Assembly (NCBI GenBank): GCA_900128395.1
Contig: LT649538.1
Location: 1-21,346 of the forward strand
Direction: 5' to 3'
Length of the DNA: 21,346 bases
Source: Stramenopiles sp. TOSAG23-2
Taxonomy: Eukaryota > Sar
The notes below the pieces were generated by a model. It was not told the origin of the DNA. It saw nothing but the letters and a program-made list of their open reading frames with translations, and did no database searches. The position numbers and the translations under genes were made by a program. Of the stretch, positions 1 through 7,758 are shown one piece after another. Position 1 is the stretch's first letter, and every line of letters begins with the position of its first letter.

Positions 1-42
1 TCCAGGCGCCTGGACATAATAAGAGATTTCCTGGACATAATA
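1..42. repeat. 14-bp palindrome followed by a 13-bp direct repeat
   Basis: Bases 1-14 read TCCAGGCGCCTGGA, a perfect palindrome that is GC-rich in AT-rich surroundings. CCTGGACATAATA occurs at 9-21 and again at 30-42, a 21-bp period of about two helical turns. The core TGGACATAAT recurs at 8171-8180. The function is unknown. It lies upstream of the first gene and could be a protein-binding site, or part of a larger repeat cut off by the window edge. The rest of 43-203 is AT-rich with nothing recognisable. Confidence 0.5.
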
Positions 43-203
43 GTGGCGGAATCAACAATATGTGCACATCATGTCATGGATTTAAAATTTTTTAAAAATT
101 TAAATATACAACAGACTGTTGTAGTAATTAAAAAATAAAAAAAGTATTTTTATAAAAGCAGTAGTAAAAATACAACCGTACAAAACAATTATAAGATATC
201 AAT

Positions 204-233
204 ATGAACAAAGATGGAAATTACAAAAGATGA
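204..233 (+). other. Upstream ORF overlapping the start of the first gene
   Basis: ATG at 204 opens a nine-codon frame ending in TGA at 231-233. It is one frame off from, and overlaps, the ATG at 214. If the transcript begins upstream of 204, scanning ribosomes would meet this ATG first. That could lower translation of the main frame, or the transcript may simply start downstream. The sequence alone cannot decide. Confidence 0.3.
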
Positions 234-534
234 AATGCAGAAAAGAAGTAATATAACGAAGAAGAAACCTGTAAATAATAACAATAATGATAGTAATGAC
301 AAGATAAAATCATCAAATACTTTTGTTGTTAGTGATGTTTCTGATGGAATAGTTACTTTGGTTTCTAACTGCCTTCATGTATTAGATTTTCCTTTGTCTT
401 TATTGCCTTTTGACGTGCAAAAAGGCCAGATTTTGCAACTTGACATTAGTCGTGCTGTCGATGTTGAAAAAAGTCGTGTTGAAAGTTTCAAATCGTTGCA
501 AAACGATTTGTTGGTAGCAAGTATGTCACGATAA
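214..534 (+). CDS. Small DUF3006-like protein
   Basis: A 106-residue protein. Residues 1-35 are Lys/Asn-rich and probably disordered. Residues 37-75 read as a small beta domain: a VVSDVSDGIVTLVS strand pair, then a turn ending in PLSLLPFDVQKGQILQLDI. Charged residues follow, likely helical (VEKSRVESFKSLQNDLL). This order (D.hydrophobic.DG.V / P..LLP....G..L / charged helix) matches my memory of the bacterial DUF3006 family, about 70 residues, with an N-terminal extension added here. The family has no firmly known biochemical role that I can name. ATG at 214 is the first in frame; the frame ends at TAA. The neighbour E2F is convergent. The family match is by eye and moderate; the gene could also be lineage-specific. 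Confidence 0.55.
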   Translation: MEITKDEMQKRSNITKKKPVNNNNNDSNDKIKSSNTFVVSDVSDGIVTLVSNCLHVLDFPLSLLPFDVQKGQILQLDISRAVDVEKSRVESFKSLQNDLLVASMSR

Positions 535-933
535 TTGGAGGTAATATGATTTTTTTTTCAATTTGTATAATTGAAATAATATAGTGTGTTAATATTCTCA
601 TACATATATTATATATATTTATAAAAAGAGAATATATACCAATGAATGAAGGTAAAAAATATACCAGAAACATAAAATATTATATATATATATATACTCA
701 CACCTTCGCAATGTATTTATTTATTCTTTTAAATAATTTATCAAAAATATTAGTGTCTTATTTCTATTTAAATCATACTAAAAATTGTTAAAATCTAAGT
801 TATAATTAATTTTACTTCCCATGCTAAGTAATATGCTCAATACTCAATCTCAAGAATAATATTCTATCCTACTCGTACTATAGTACTAGTAAAGCTCTAA
901 TGCACCTCTGCAAACTAATACTCTTATTTCTAT
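535..933. other. Convergent 3'-3' gap with TA tract and palindrome
   Basis: A gap between the ends of the DUF3006-like gene and E2F. It is very AT-rich, with a (TA)n tract near 680-696. It contains one copy of the dispersed repeat (787-924). Within that, a perfect 12-bp palindrome GTACTATAGTAC (875-886) follows ACTC, so TCGTA occurs once. It presumably holds both 3' UTRs and polyadenylation sites. No further gene is visible. Confidence 0.5.
787..924. repeat. Dispersed repeat, copy A
   Basis: It shares ordered blocks with 5112-5296: GTTAAAATCTAAGTTA (787-802 and 5112-5127), a TTTACTTCCC block, an ACTCAATCTCAAGAATAATA block, and an AAAGCTCTAATGCAC block followed by TCTGCAAACTAATACTCT. Small indels and AT-rich spacers differ between copies, so this is an old duplication rather than a recent one. 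Both copies lie in convergent gaps on the same strand. No reading frame survives in this copy. The origin is unknown: a degraded transposable element, a non-coding RNA or a conserved 3' region are all possible. Confidence 0.7.
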
Positions 934-2022
934 TTATATAAAAAAATCAGCCACGGTATCCCCATCGTCAAGTGAAAAATTATAATCTTCACCTACTGGT
1001 AAAGGTGATAATTTTACTAAATGCCCACTTGGAATAAAATCGTTGCTTGGAGAAAATTCAATGGTATTTATGTTGCCTCCTTTTTTTTGTCCATACATTG
1101 GTGATGGAAATGATATGGCCATATCATTATTTTTTTTGCTTGTTGTTTTCAGACGACTTTTACTATTATTATTACTATTACTATTTTTGGTACCACCACT
1201 ACTATTGTTTTTTTTATTATCGTTCGTATCACCTTGATCAGCATTAAACCCTTGTTGGTTTTGTGAATTATCCGTATTTACTAAAAACACATCAATGGCA
1301 CCTTGTGGACTCTTCAGAAATATTTGGTACACTCTTTTTCCAGCTTCTAAACTATTATCATATGGATCTGGTACCTCTAATGTTGTACCCATTGGAGCTC
1401 TAATAGCTAATACTCGTTCATTTTTAAAACTTGGTAGGGATTGAAGATCTTGCGATGTGGCATAAGCAAGCTTGCTATAAGCTGGATTCTCCGCTGCTTG
1501 ATTTAATTCTTTTGCAACTTTCAAAATATTATCATCAACTTCCTTCTCTTCGTCTTTCATTGCTTGTATTTTGACTCTTAATTCTTGCAATTGTTGCGCT
1601 TTTTCTGGTGTTACTTTTGTTCCTCCGCCTTTCCACATAATAGTATTTTTGGATTTTTTTTCCAATAAACCAATACCTTCTAAAACATTTGTTATGTCAT
1701 ATATTCTTCTTTTCTGTACATCAAGTTCTGCCGCGGTGGCATTCAAATCCAACGATCCGTCTGTTGCACTTCTTAATAGTTTGAGAAACTTTCTAGTCAA
1801 TAGTCCCAATGAGCTATCGTAACGTGAACCTGTACCTCTTTTCTTCCTACCTGTAGTAGCTGGTGATTGGTTGGAAATTCGTTTTCTTTTCGAGCTTGCG
1901 TTAGGTGTGACTTTCTTCGTTGGTGTTGGGTTTGATTTTACATTTTTTTTAGCAGACGCTTTTTTCATCGAAGCAGCTGTTCTCCTCTTTTGCGCCGGTG
2001 TTTGTTGTAACGTTTTCTGCAT
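934..2022 (-). CDS. E2F: E2F-family transcription factor
   Basis: A 362-residue nuclear DNA-binding protein of the E2F/DP family, which controls G1/S genes, usually as a heterodimer with DP and under Rb control. Residues 1-65 are basic with NLS-like clusters (KRKR, RKKR). The winged-helix DNA-binding domain is at about 66-131 and contains the family hallmark RRIYDITNVLEGIGLL. The leucine-zipper/coiled-coil part of the dimerisation region is at about 138-175 and the marked box at about 183-248. A Gln/Asn/Lys-rich linker follows. The last 19 residues, ending DYNFSLDDGDTVADFF(I), match the acidic Rb-pocket-binding box of animal and plant E2Fs. A full coiled-coil/marked box and a single DNA-binding domain exclude the atypical E2F7/8 type; the Rb box argues against DP. 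Intronless; ATG at 2022 precedes a basic tail typical of the family. Its promoter faces that of the GH3 gene. Confidence 0.95.
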   Translation of the reverse strand: MQKTLQQTPAQKRRTAASMKKASAKKNVKSNPTPTKKVTPNASSKRKRISNQSPATTGRKKRGTGSRYDSSLGLLTRKFLKLLRSATDGSLDLNATAAELDVQKRRIYDITNVLEGIGLLEKKSKNTIMWKGGGTKVTPEKAQQLQELRVKIQAMKDEEKEVDDNILKVAKELNQAAENPAYSKLAYATSQDLQSLPSFKNERVLAIRAPMGTTLEVPDPYDNSLEAGKRVYQIFLKSPQGAIDVFLVNTDNSQNQQGFNADQGDTNDNKKNNSSGGTKNSNSNNNSKSRLKTTSKKNNDMAISFPSPMYGQKKGGNINTIEFSPSNDFIPSGHLVKLSPLPVGEDYNFSLDDGDTVADFFI

Positions 2023-2957
2023 GTGTGTATGTATATATATTTATTGATGATTTGTAACTTTTTATTTATATGATGTATATATATACTTATCTAATATTTA
2101 AAAAAATGAGGGGACTAAATATAGAGAGTGACCTAAGTGTACAAATTGGTTAAGATGTGTGGGTAGTATCTTATATATCAAGAGTGACAAAAATTCAAAA
2201 ATGTATATCCTTCCAAAACACTGTTGTTATATAATTACAATGGTTCGATAATAATAATTATTCAATTGATCTGTATATATTATGTTGCCAGAGTATCCTG
2301 TCTTGTTCTATTACTACTGTATCATGTACATACAGTATTGTTTCTATATTTTTACACGTAAATGTTGCAAATGCACAAAATATTATCATCTGGTATCTTT
2401 TATTATTATTTTGGATCGTGGGTAGCCAGATATTGTAGCTCTAATACCAGAATACCATTGTGATACATTATTCTACCAGGCGTAGATATGCAGGTAGTAT
2501 TTTGTGTATCTCGGTATCTCTGGATTGCGAAATTGAATGGCTTTCCAATGCTAGCACCTGGTGGTATTTGAGGGGCCAAGTTTATTTTATACCGTCCACA
2601 ATGCTGTCTAATGTCGTCGACAATAGTATCTTTTTATTAAGTATTGATATCGGATACGCCCTAATTATAACTACATGACTACATGGCCTACGCAAATTAA
2701 AATTTGATGACCGTACTCACAAATTCCGTATATCGGGTGTGATGTTTTAAAAAAGCTTATTGTTGTTCGGCAATTCTTCGAACAAAAGCACAAATATATA
2801 GTCGTCTATTACTCCGGGTTTCTCTGGACACCAGAGGCATTTCCTGGTCCAAATCTACGTTTTCCGTTCTCTGGACACCATTTCCTGGTCCAAATCTACG
2901 TTTTCCTAACTCCGGGTATCTGAGCACACAAAGTAACCATATATAATAACAAACAAG
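2023..2957. promoter_or_regulatory. Divergent 5'-5' gap between E2F and GH3
   Basis: 935 bp holding both promoters. It is AT-rich, with a perfect 7-bp inverted repeat ACTGTAT/ATACAGT (2316-2322 and 2330-2336), a short palindrome TGTCGTCGACA (2612-2622), and a tandem duplication next to GH3 (2822-2906). A 72-codon open frame at 2460-2678 has no recognisable domain and ordinary composition for chance, so I do not call it a gene. No TCGTA/TACGA word is present, unlike the convergent gaps. No classic E2F site (TTTSSCGC) is seen. Confidence 0.4.
2822..2906. repeat. Tandem duplication upstream of GH3
   Basis: Unit 1 (2822-2865) and unit 2 (2869-2906) both run CTCTGGACACCA ... TTTCCTGGTCC, then AAATCTACGTTTTCC. 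Unit 1 has six extra bases (GAGGCA). ACTCCGGGT sits just before the array (2811-2819) and again just after it (2909-2917), so the duplicated segment probably included that word. The array ends about 50 bp before the GH3 start codon, where promoter or 5' UTR sequence is expected. The copies are nearly identical, so the duplication is recent or maintained. Confidence 0.75.
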
Positions 2958-4961
2958 ATGAAATCTATCATACGTACAACGGTATCATTAGGAATTGTAT
3001 CGTCATTATCCTATGTAACCTATGATATTAATAATAAAATATGGTCTGAATCACATACAGCATATACAGCAACATATCAATATTTTTTACATATTTTCAT
3101 GAGTTCATTAGGTAAACATGCACGTGAAAGGTTTGATAAGCAATCAACTGAATTTAATAAAATTCAAGAAGAAACATTATTTCAATTACTAGATAAGCAC
3201 AAAGAGACAGCATTAGGGAGGGATTTACAATATAAAACTATTAAAACTTTAGATGACTTTAGAGAAAAAGTACCATTGACTGATTACAATTTTTATAAAG
3301 ATAAATATATAAAAAGAATTGTAATGGGTGAAGAAAATATTATGACAAAGGACAAAGTTGATTTATTAGGAGCAACATCGGGTACATCGGGATTCAAATC
3401 GTTGATACCACATACATCTATGATATCAAAAACATTTTTTTTACATGGTATTACAATCGTTTTTGACGGATTATTTTCAAAAGCATTTCCACAGGCAAAT
3501 CAATTACAAAAAACATGTAAGCTAACTTTTCAACCAAGATGGACATATACTAATAGTATCCAAAATAATAATAATACGCAAGAAGAAGGTATTGAAAAAC
3601 AAAATATTATAAAAATTGGGCCTGCATCTTCCTCCCCAGACGATAAAGGATTTTCACGTTTATTACCATTATATTCTTCCCCTAAGGAAGCATTTCAAAT
3701 AAAAAATGAAAAAGCTGCATTTTATTGCCACCTGTTATTTGCATTAAATGATAAAAACTTAGGCATTATTGAAGCAAATTTTTCATCCATAGTATTAACA
3801 TTTTTCAATATGCTTGAAGATAATTCAAATCATTTGATTGAAGATATAAAAAATGGTACATTGAATGGTGCATTACAATTTGGTATGGATGAGGAAGAGG
3901 TAGTAAATTTGAAAAAATATTTAAAACCAAATCCAGCAAGGGCTTTGCAACTAAAAAATATTTTTATCAAACGTAATTACTCAAATAATAACGTTGAGCC
4001 TGAAAATCATAATACTACACCAGCTATGAGCCTTGTTCGTCAGATATGGCCTCATTTAAATTGTATATTAACTGTTACAACAGGCGCATTTCGTCCATAT
4101 GCAGATACTTTGAATTTGAAGTATGTTATGGATTCCGTGCCATTTTTTTCACCATTGTATGCAGCAACAGAAGGTTTAATTGGTGTAAATATATCACCTG
4201 AAGATAATCAAGATGCTACATACGCATTGCTCCCCCAAGCACTATTTTATGAATTTTTAGAAATTGCTAATAATAATTTTACCATTAGTTCCGATAATAA
4301 TAATATTAATAAGAAAAGAAAAACATTATTATCAAATCAACTTGAAATTGGGAGAAAATATGAACTTGTAATAACAAATCTGGCTGGTTTAGTGCGATAT
4401 CGATTTGGCGATGTGGTAAAATTAGAAAGATTTGAAAATGAAACACCAATTGTCTCTTTTCAATATCGTCAAGGTCAAGTAATGAATGTGCGTGGTGAAA
4501 AAATGAATGAGAATATTTTGACAAAGGCGATAAAAGATGCAAGTTCAGATATTGGTTTATCATCAATGGTAGATTTTTGTGCATCTGAAGATTTACTAGC
4601 AGTCAATAATACAAACTCAAATAAATCAAGGTATCATATATTTATTGAGATTGATTCAATTATTGAAAACGATATTCAAGAAGGACATGAATTGAACCAT
4701 AAATACGATTGTTATTTACAGAAATATTCTGAAGTTTATAAATCGTATAGGAAGAAAGAAGCAATTGAAATGCCAATTGTGCATATTCTCCAAAAAGGTG
4801 CCTTCGAAGCTTTACGTTCTTATATTTTGAAAGAAAATTCCACTGGTTCAATAACACAATTGAAGATACCAAGAGTTTTAAAAGTGAGAAAATTTGTCCA
4901 ATTTTTATTAGAGAGAAAACTAGGTAAAAAAAATATTTTTATAAAAAAAAGCAAAAATTGA
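2958..4961 (+). CDS. GH3: GH3-family acyl-acid amido synthetase
   Basis: A 667-residue member of the GH3 family in the ANL adenylating superfamily. Plant members adenylate acyl acids such as jasmonate or auxin and join them to amino acids; the substrate here is unknown. The N-terminal 20 residues form a short hydrophobic stretch (about 8-20) that could be a signal anchor. The ATP/AMP-binding motifs appear in order: TSGTSG at 140-145 (motif 1), YAATEG at 401-406 (motif 2) and YRFGDVV at 481-487 (motif 3), followed by the C-terminal lid with the basic RGEKMNEN segment. The length fits the family (about 600) plus the N-terminal extension and Asn-rich inserts near 200-215 and 440-450. Outside plants, homologues exist in bacteria, some protists and animals (GHDC), so this need not imply plant hormone metabolism. 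Ends TGA; convergent with PIG-V. Confidence 0.93.
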   Translation: MKSIIRTTVSLGIVSSLSYVTYDINNKIWSESHTAYTATYQYFLHIFMSSLGKHARERFDKQSTEFNKIQEETLFQLLDKHKETALGRDLQYKTIKTLDDFREKVPLTDYNFYKDKYIKRIVMGEENIMTKDKVDLLGATSGTSGFKSLIPHTSMISKTFFLHGITIVFDGLFSKAFPQANQLQKTCKLTFQPRWTYTNSIQNNNNTQEEGIEKQNIIKIGPASSSPDDKGFSRLLPLYSSPKEAFQIKNEKAAFYCHLLFALNDKNLGIIEANFSSIVLTFFNMLEDNSNHLIEDIKNGTLNGALQFGMDEEEVVNLKKYLKPNPARALQLKNIFIKRNYSNNNVEPENHNTTPAMSLVRQIWPHLNCILTVTTGAFRPYADTLNLKYVMDSVPFFSPLYAATEGLIGVNISPEDNQDATYALLPQALFYEFLEIANNNFTISSDNNNINKKRKTLLSNQLEIGRKYELVITNLAGLVRYRFGDVVKLERFENETPIVSFQYRQGQVMNVRGEKMNENILTKAIKDASSDIGLSSMVDFCASEDLLAVNNTNSNKSRYHIFIEIDSIIENDIQEGHELNHKYDCYLQKYSEVYKSYRKKEAIEMPIVHILQKGAFEALRSYILKENSTGSITQLKIPRVLKVRKFVQFLLERKLGKKNIFIKKSKN

Positions 4962-5111
4962 GAGGATGAAAACAATTTCAATAAAAATATATACGATCGT
5001 ATATAAAATGTTCTCTTACTCATATATATTTTTACGATTCGTATATCATACTCGTACGAGTATATATAATATATATATGATGGTTTAATATCTTTTTTTT
5101 TTTGATCGATG

Positions 5112-5328
5112 GTTAAAATCTAAGTTACGAATATATAATATTTATGCATATACATGCATATAAAAATGTCAAAATATAATTTTTACTTCCCGTATTCGTA
5201 AATAATATGCATATATGCTCAAGATACTCAATCTCAAGAATAATATTCTATATCCTAATAGTAAAGCTCTAATGCACGTCTGCAAACTAATACTCTACAA
5301 GCATGAGTAGGTTTCTATCCTTCCCTGC
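5112..5328. repeat. Dispersed repeat, copy B
   Basis: The first 185 bp (5112-5296) align with copy A at 787-924, with extra AT-rich bases inserted between the conserved blocks. The last part, from the AAAGCTCTAATGCAC block through GAGTAGGTTTCTATCCTTCC (5305-5324), is repeated immediately downstream as copy C. So the family has both dispersed and tandem copies. Confidence 0.7.
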
Positions 5329-5334
5329 GTTCTC

Positions 5335-5427
5335 CTATCCTAGATCCTACTAATAGTGAAGCTCTAAATGCACGTCTGCAAAGTAATACTTCGTACGAGC
5401 ACGAGTAGGTTTCTGTCCTTCCATGCA
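5335..5427. repeat. Dispersed repeat, copy C (partial tandem)
   Basis: It begins in a TATCCTAGATCCTACTAATAGT block, continues GAAGCTCTAAATGCACGTCT, then GCAAAGTAATACT, and ends GAGTAGGTTTCTGTCCTTCC (5403-5422). It parallels copy B at about 5250-5324 with scattered substitutions. A weaker fourth trace lies at 5528-5571 (TAAAGCTCTCGAAGTGCACG, then a GCAAAAGTTTAATACTTTC block). Copies C and D together form the short minus-strand frame annotated at 5350-5574. Confidence 0.6.
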
Positions 5428-5574
5428 CACTCGTTGAACGCGCTGGACGTCGGGTTCATTCAAAAGCGGTGAGGTTGTCGAAGTGAAAAGATCCTGTGCG
5501 GTGAACAACAACCGGTAACTATCCAGATAAAGCTCTCGAAGTGCACGATTGTGGCAAAAGTTTAATACTTTCAT
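5350..5574 (-). pseudogene. Short open frame inside the repeat, possible relic of a coding element
   Basis: ATG at 5574 opens 74 codons ending TAA. The peptide has ordinary protein-like composition (LRELYLDSYRLLFTAQDLF near residues 12-30) and no low complexity. The DNA is less AT-rich than its surroundings. The reverse complement of repeat copy B, read in one frame, gives a similar hydrophobic string (IRALLLGYRILF), so the repeat family may descend from a coding sequence of which this is the best-kept piece. I recognise no family. It is short and may be chance. Confidence 0.25.
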
Positions 5575-5755
5575 AAATTATTTTTTTATTAAATAAAATA
5601 AAAAATGTGCTTTACATATTAATATATTATATATATCCATATATATATATATATTTATTTACACACATTACGTCGACTGTTCTAATCGTATTTGTGTGTA
5701 TGTGTAGTTATCACCGAATAAATTGCAATACTTCTCCGTAAAAAAGGTACCTTTT

Positions 5756-7357
5756 TTATGTCCATGGATAAAAAGTACTAAATAAAACACAACCCAAGGT
5801 AAAATATAACCAGCTGTAGTTTAAATAATAATCTACAAACAATCTATTTCCTAAGAATCCATCTCGACCTTTCTTCTTAATCAAATTGCACGCAAGAAAC
5901 CAATAGATGGATGGACAGGAAGCAAATAGTAAACGCGTACTTATCTGTACATGTGCCATCACCACAATTAAACTTGTCAAACCAAACAAATGCCAAACAT
6001 ATGGTGCAACTCTATGCGATAAATAACCTACAAATGGTAAGTCTAAATTACGGCCAATATTTACTACATGATTTAAACCAAGGCTAGATGTAATTTGATC
6101 CAACATGCTGCTGCTGCTAGTACTACTACTACTACTACTATTGCTTATATCATGTCCATTACGAATTACAGGAATTGAACCAATCGAATATTTACTTTGA
6201 TGTCTTGTATCTCGTAAATATAGATAAAAAGAAGAATAACTGAGAAAAAGCACAGGAAACGCAAGAAGGAAATTTGGTATTTGATTAACTGTCCAATATC
6301 CAAATATAACACCGCTACCCCAATATCGCTCTTGAACATGTTTATATACATTCGAATTTTTACACCATTTTGGTTCATTGTTTTCATTATTAACACAATA
6401 TAATTTATATCCATAATGTTGAACTATAAAGTACGGCGAGACGGCACATATACTTGTTAATATGTTTTTCAACAAATAAACACTTTTATATACTTTCAAA
6501 GTATTGCCATGATTATCATCATTATTATCAAATCGTATTTTTAAAATATGGACTAACACAAGTGGCCAAATGATATCTTTAAATACAAAGTATACCGGAT
6601 ACATGGCTAATAATAAACCATTGGAACGTGTTGCACATGCACATGCAAACATGATCATTGCAAAAATTGACTGAAGAATATATTGAATGGTTGAAATCTT
6701 AATACTACTACTATTATAATCATTTAGAGATGTACGTTCAAAATATAACATTCCATAAAAGGATAAACATGCATACAAACTACCAGTATAAATTGCAGAC
6801 ATGAAAATACTAGCAGGATTGAAACAAAAGAGTAGTGATGAAATATATGCTAATCGTTCATTTTTCAATACGATTATTGATAGATCATATAATGCAATGG
6901 CAGCTAATATAAATGATACATTAGTAACAAAAACACCTGCAATTAAATATGATGTTTCAATCGACATAATACTACTACTATTATCACTGCTTGAAAAATA
7001 TGAAAGGCCAGAACAATATCGAAAAACATTTATAAGAATTGGGAGAAAAGGTTGAAATGCATGATTTTTTTCATACTCATACCCAACTTGGGAAATCCTT
7101 AAGAAATAGGCAGCATCCCATCTGCTATATTGACCGAAAACGGACCAAGCTACAGCATCAAGAGTTGACTTATTGGTCGTACTTTTTGTCACTCCACTTG
7201 TTGTTGTAGGTATAACTGATATTGTCGAGGACGTATCATAACATGGTATGATCAATATTGCAATTGTAGATATGCACCATACTATAAATCGACTTAATAT
7301 GGCATAGCGTAATACTTGATATTTACGATGTCCTGGCTTTAAATTTCCAATTGCCAT
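5756..7357 (-). CDS. PIGV: GPI mannosyltransferase 2 (PIG-V/Gpi18)
   Basis: A 533-residue multi-pass ER membrane protein that adds the second mannose to the GPI anchor precursor, using dolichol-phosphate-mannose. A first membrane segment (about 20-40) is followed by the lumenal loop carrying the GT-C family signature QYSRWDAAYFLRI..VGYEYE with W80-D81, then AFQPFLPILIN (100-110). Many hydrophobic segments follow. Near the C-terminus is HVQISTRLLFASCPSIYWF (469-487), which matches the conserved Gpi18/PIG-V block, followed by a last membrane helix and FYPWT. Length is close to the family's usual 450-500, with two Ser/Asn-rich inserts, one encoded by a (TAC/TGC)n-type triplet run at 6108-6145. 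The start ATG at 7357 has a good context (ACCATGG). No intron. Its 3' end faces the GH3 gene. Confidence 0.93.
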   Translation of the reverse strand: MAIGNLKPGHRKYQVLRYAILSRFIVWCISTIAILIIPCYDTSSTISVIPTTTSGVTKSTTNKSTLDAVAWSVFGQYSRWDAAYFLRISQVGYEYEKNHAFQPFLPILINVFRYCSGLSYFSSSDNSSSIMSIETSYLIAGVFVTNVSFILAAIALYDLSIIVLKNERLAYISSLLFCFNPASIFMSAIYTGSLYACLSFYGMLYFERTSLNDYNSSSIKISTIQYILQSIFAMIMFACACATRSNGLLLAMYPVYFVFKDIIWPLVLVHILKIRFDNNDDNHGNTLKVYKSVYLLKNILTSICAVSPYFIVQHYGYKLYCVNNENNEPKWCKNSNVYKHVQERYWGSGVIFGYWTVNQIPNFLLAFPVLFLSYSSFYLYLRDTRHQSKYSIGSIPVIRNGHDISNSSSSSSTSSSSMLDQITSSLGLNHVVNIGRNLDLPFVGYLSHRVAPYVWHLFGLTSLIVVMAHVQISTRLLFASCPSIYWFLACNLIKKKGRDGFLGNRLFVDYYLNYSWLYFTLGCVLFSTFYPWT

Positions 7358-7758
7358 GGTTATTATTATTTAACAACTTGCTCTAAAAATATGAAAGTTC
7401 TTGATATTGTTCTGTTCTGTTCTGATCGATATCTGTCTACGTAAATGATATTATATTGTATAAATCTATATTCATTCGATTGATATATATATTTGTATCG
7501 TAATGCTATTGGGATGCTATTGCAAAACTCAATCCTATTTACATACTAATCTGGTAAAAAACATTTCATGAAGTGATTTGTGGGGTAGCTAATGCTATCT
7601 CCTTGTAATATAATAATAACCTACTTGGTACACTAATAAAATTACATAAAGAAGAGTTTGCATTCAAACTGAATCGTTAATGTTGTTTTTCTTCCTAGTC
7701 CATGCAAATTCATGTACTCTTCAAAATATGATTGTACATATATATTCAAATACACAGT
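7358..7758. other. Intergenic region upstream of PIG-V
   Basis: 401 bp between the PIG-V start and the end of the unrecognised spliced gene, both on the minus strand. It contains a short direct repeat ATGCTATT at 7503-7510 and 7514-7521. The same word or its complement recurs in the retroelement patch (for example 9617-9624 and 9647-9654). Otherwise it is AT-rich with no gene seen. Confidence 0.3.

Larger units (their letters stand above)
4962..5755. other. Convergent gap dense in palindromes and repeats
   Basis: 794 bp between the 3' ends of GH3 and PIG-V. Just after the GH3 stop lie a perfect 18-bp palindrome TATATACGATCGTATATA (4988-5005), TACGATTCGTA (5033-5043), and a perfect 16-bp palindrome ATACTCGTACGAGTAT (5048-5063). 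Another TCGTACGA is at 5391-5398. By eye there are 11 TCGTA/TACGA words in the gap. Dispersed-repeat copies occupy 5112-5427. A less AT-rich block (5391-5574) contains a short minus-strand frame. TA tracts at about 5065-5078 and 5625-5655 flank the gap. The palindromes could fold as hairpins at the ends of both transcripts. Confidence 0.55.

Noticed and set aside
2460-2678. 72-codon + frame in the E2F/GH3 divergent gap
   Set aside because: No recognisable domain, chance-like composition, surrounded by promoter-type sequence.
5440-5530. A tRNA gene, because of a GGGTTCATT word resembling a T-loop
   Set aside because: No matching acceptor, D or anticodon stems could be paired around it.
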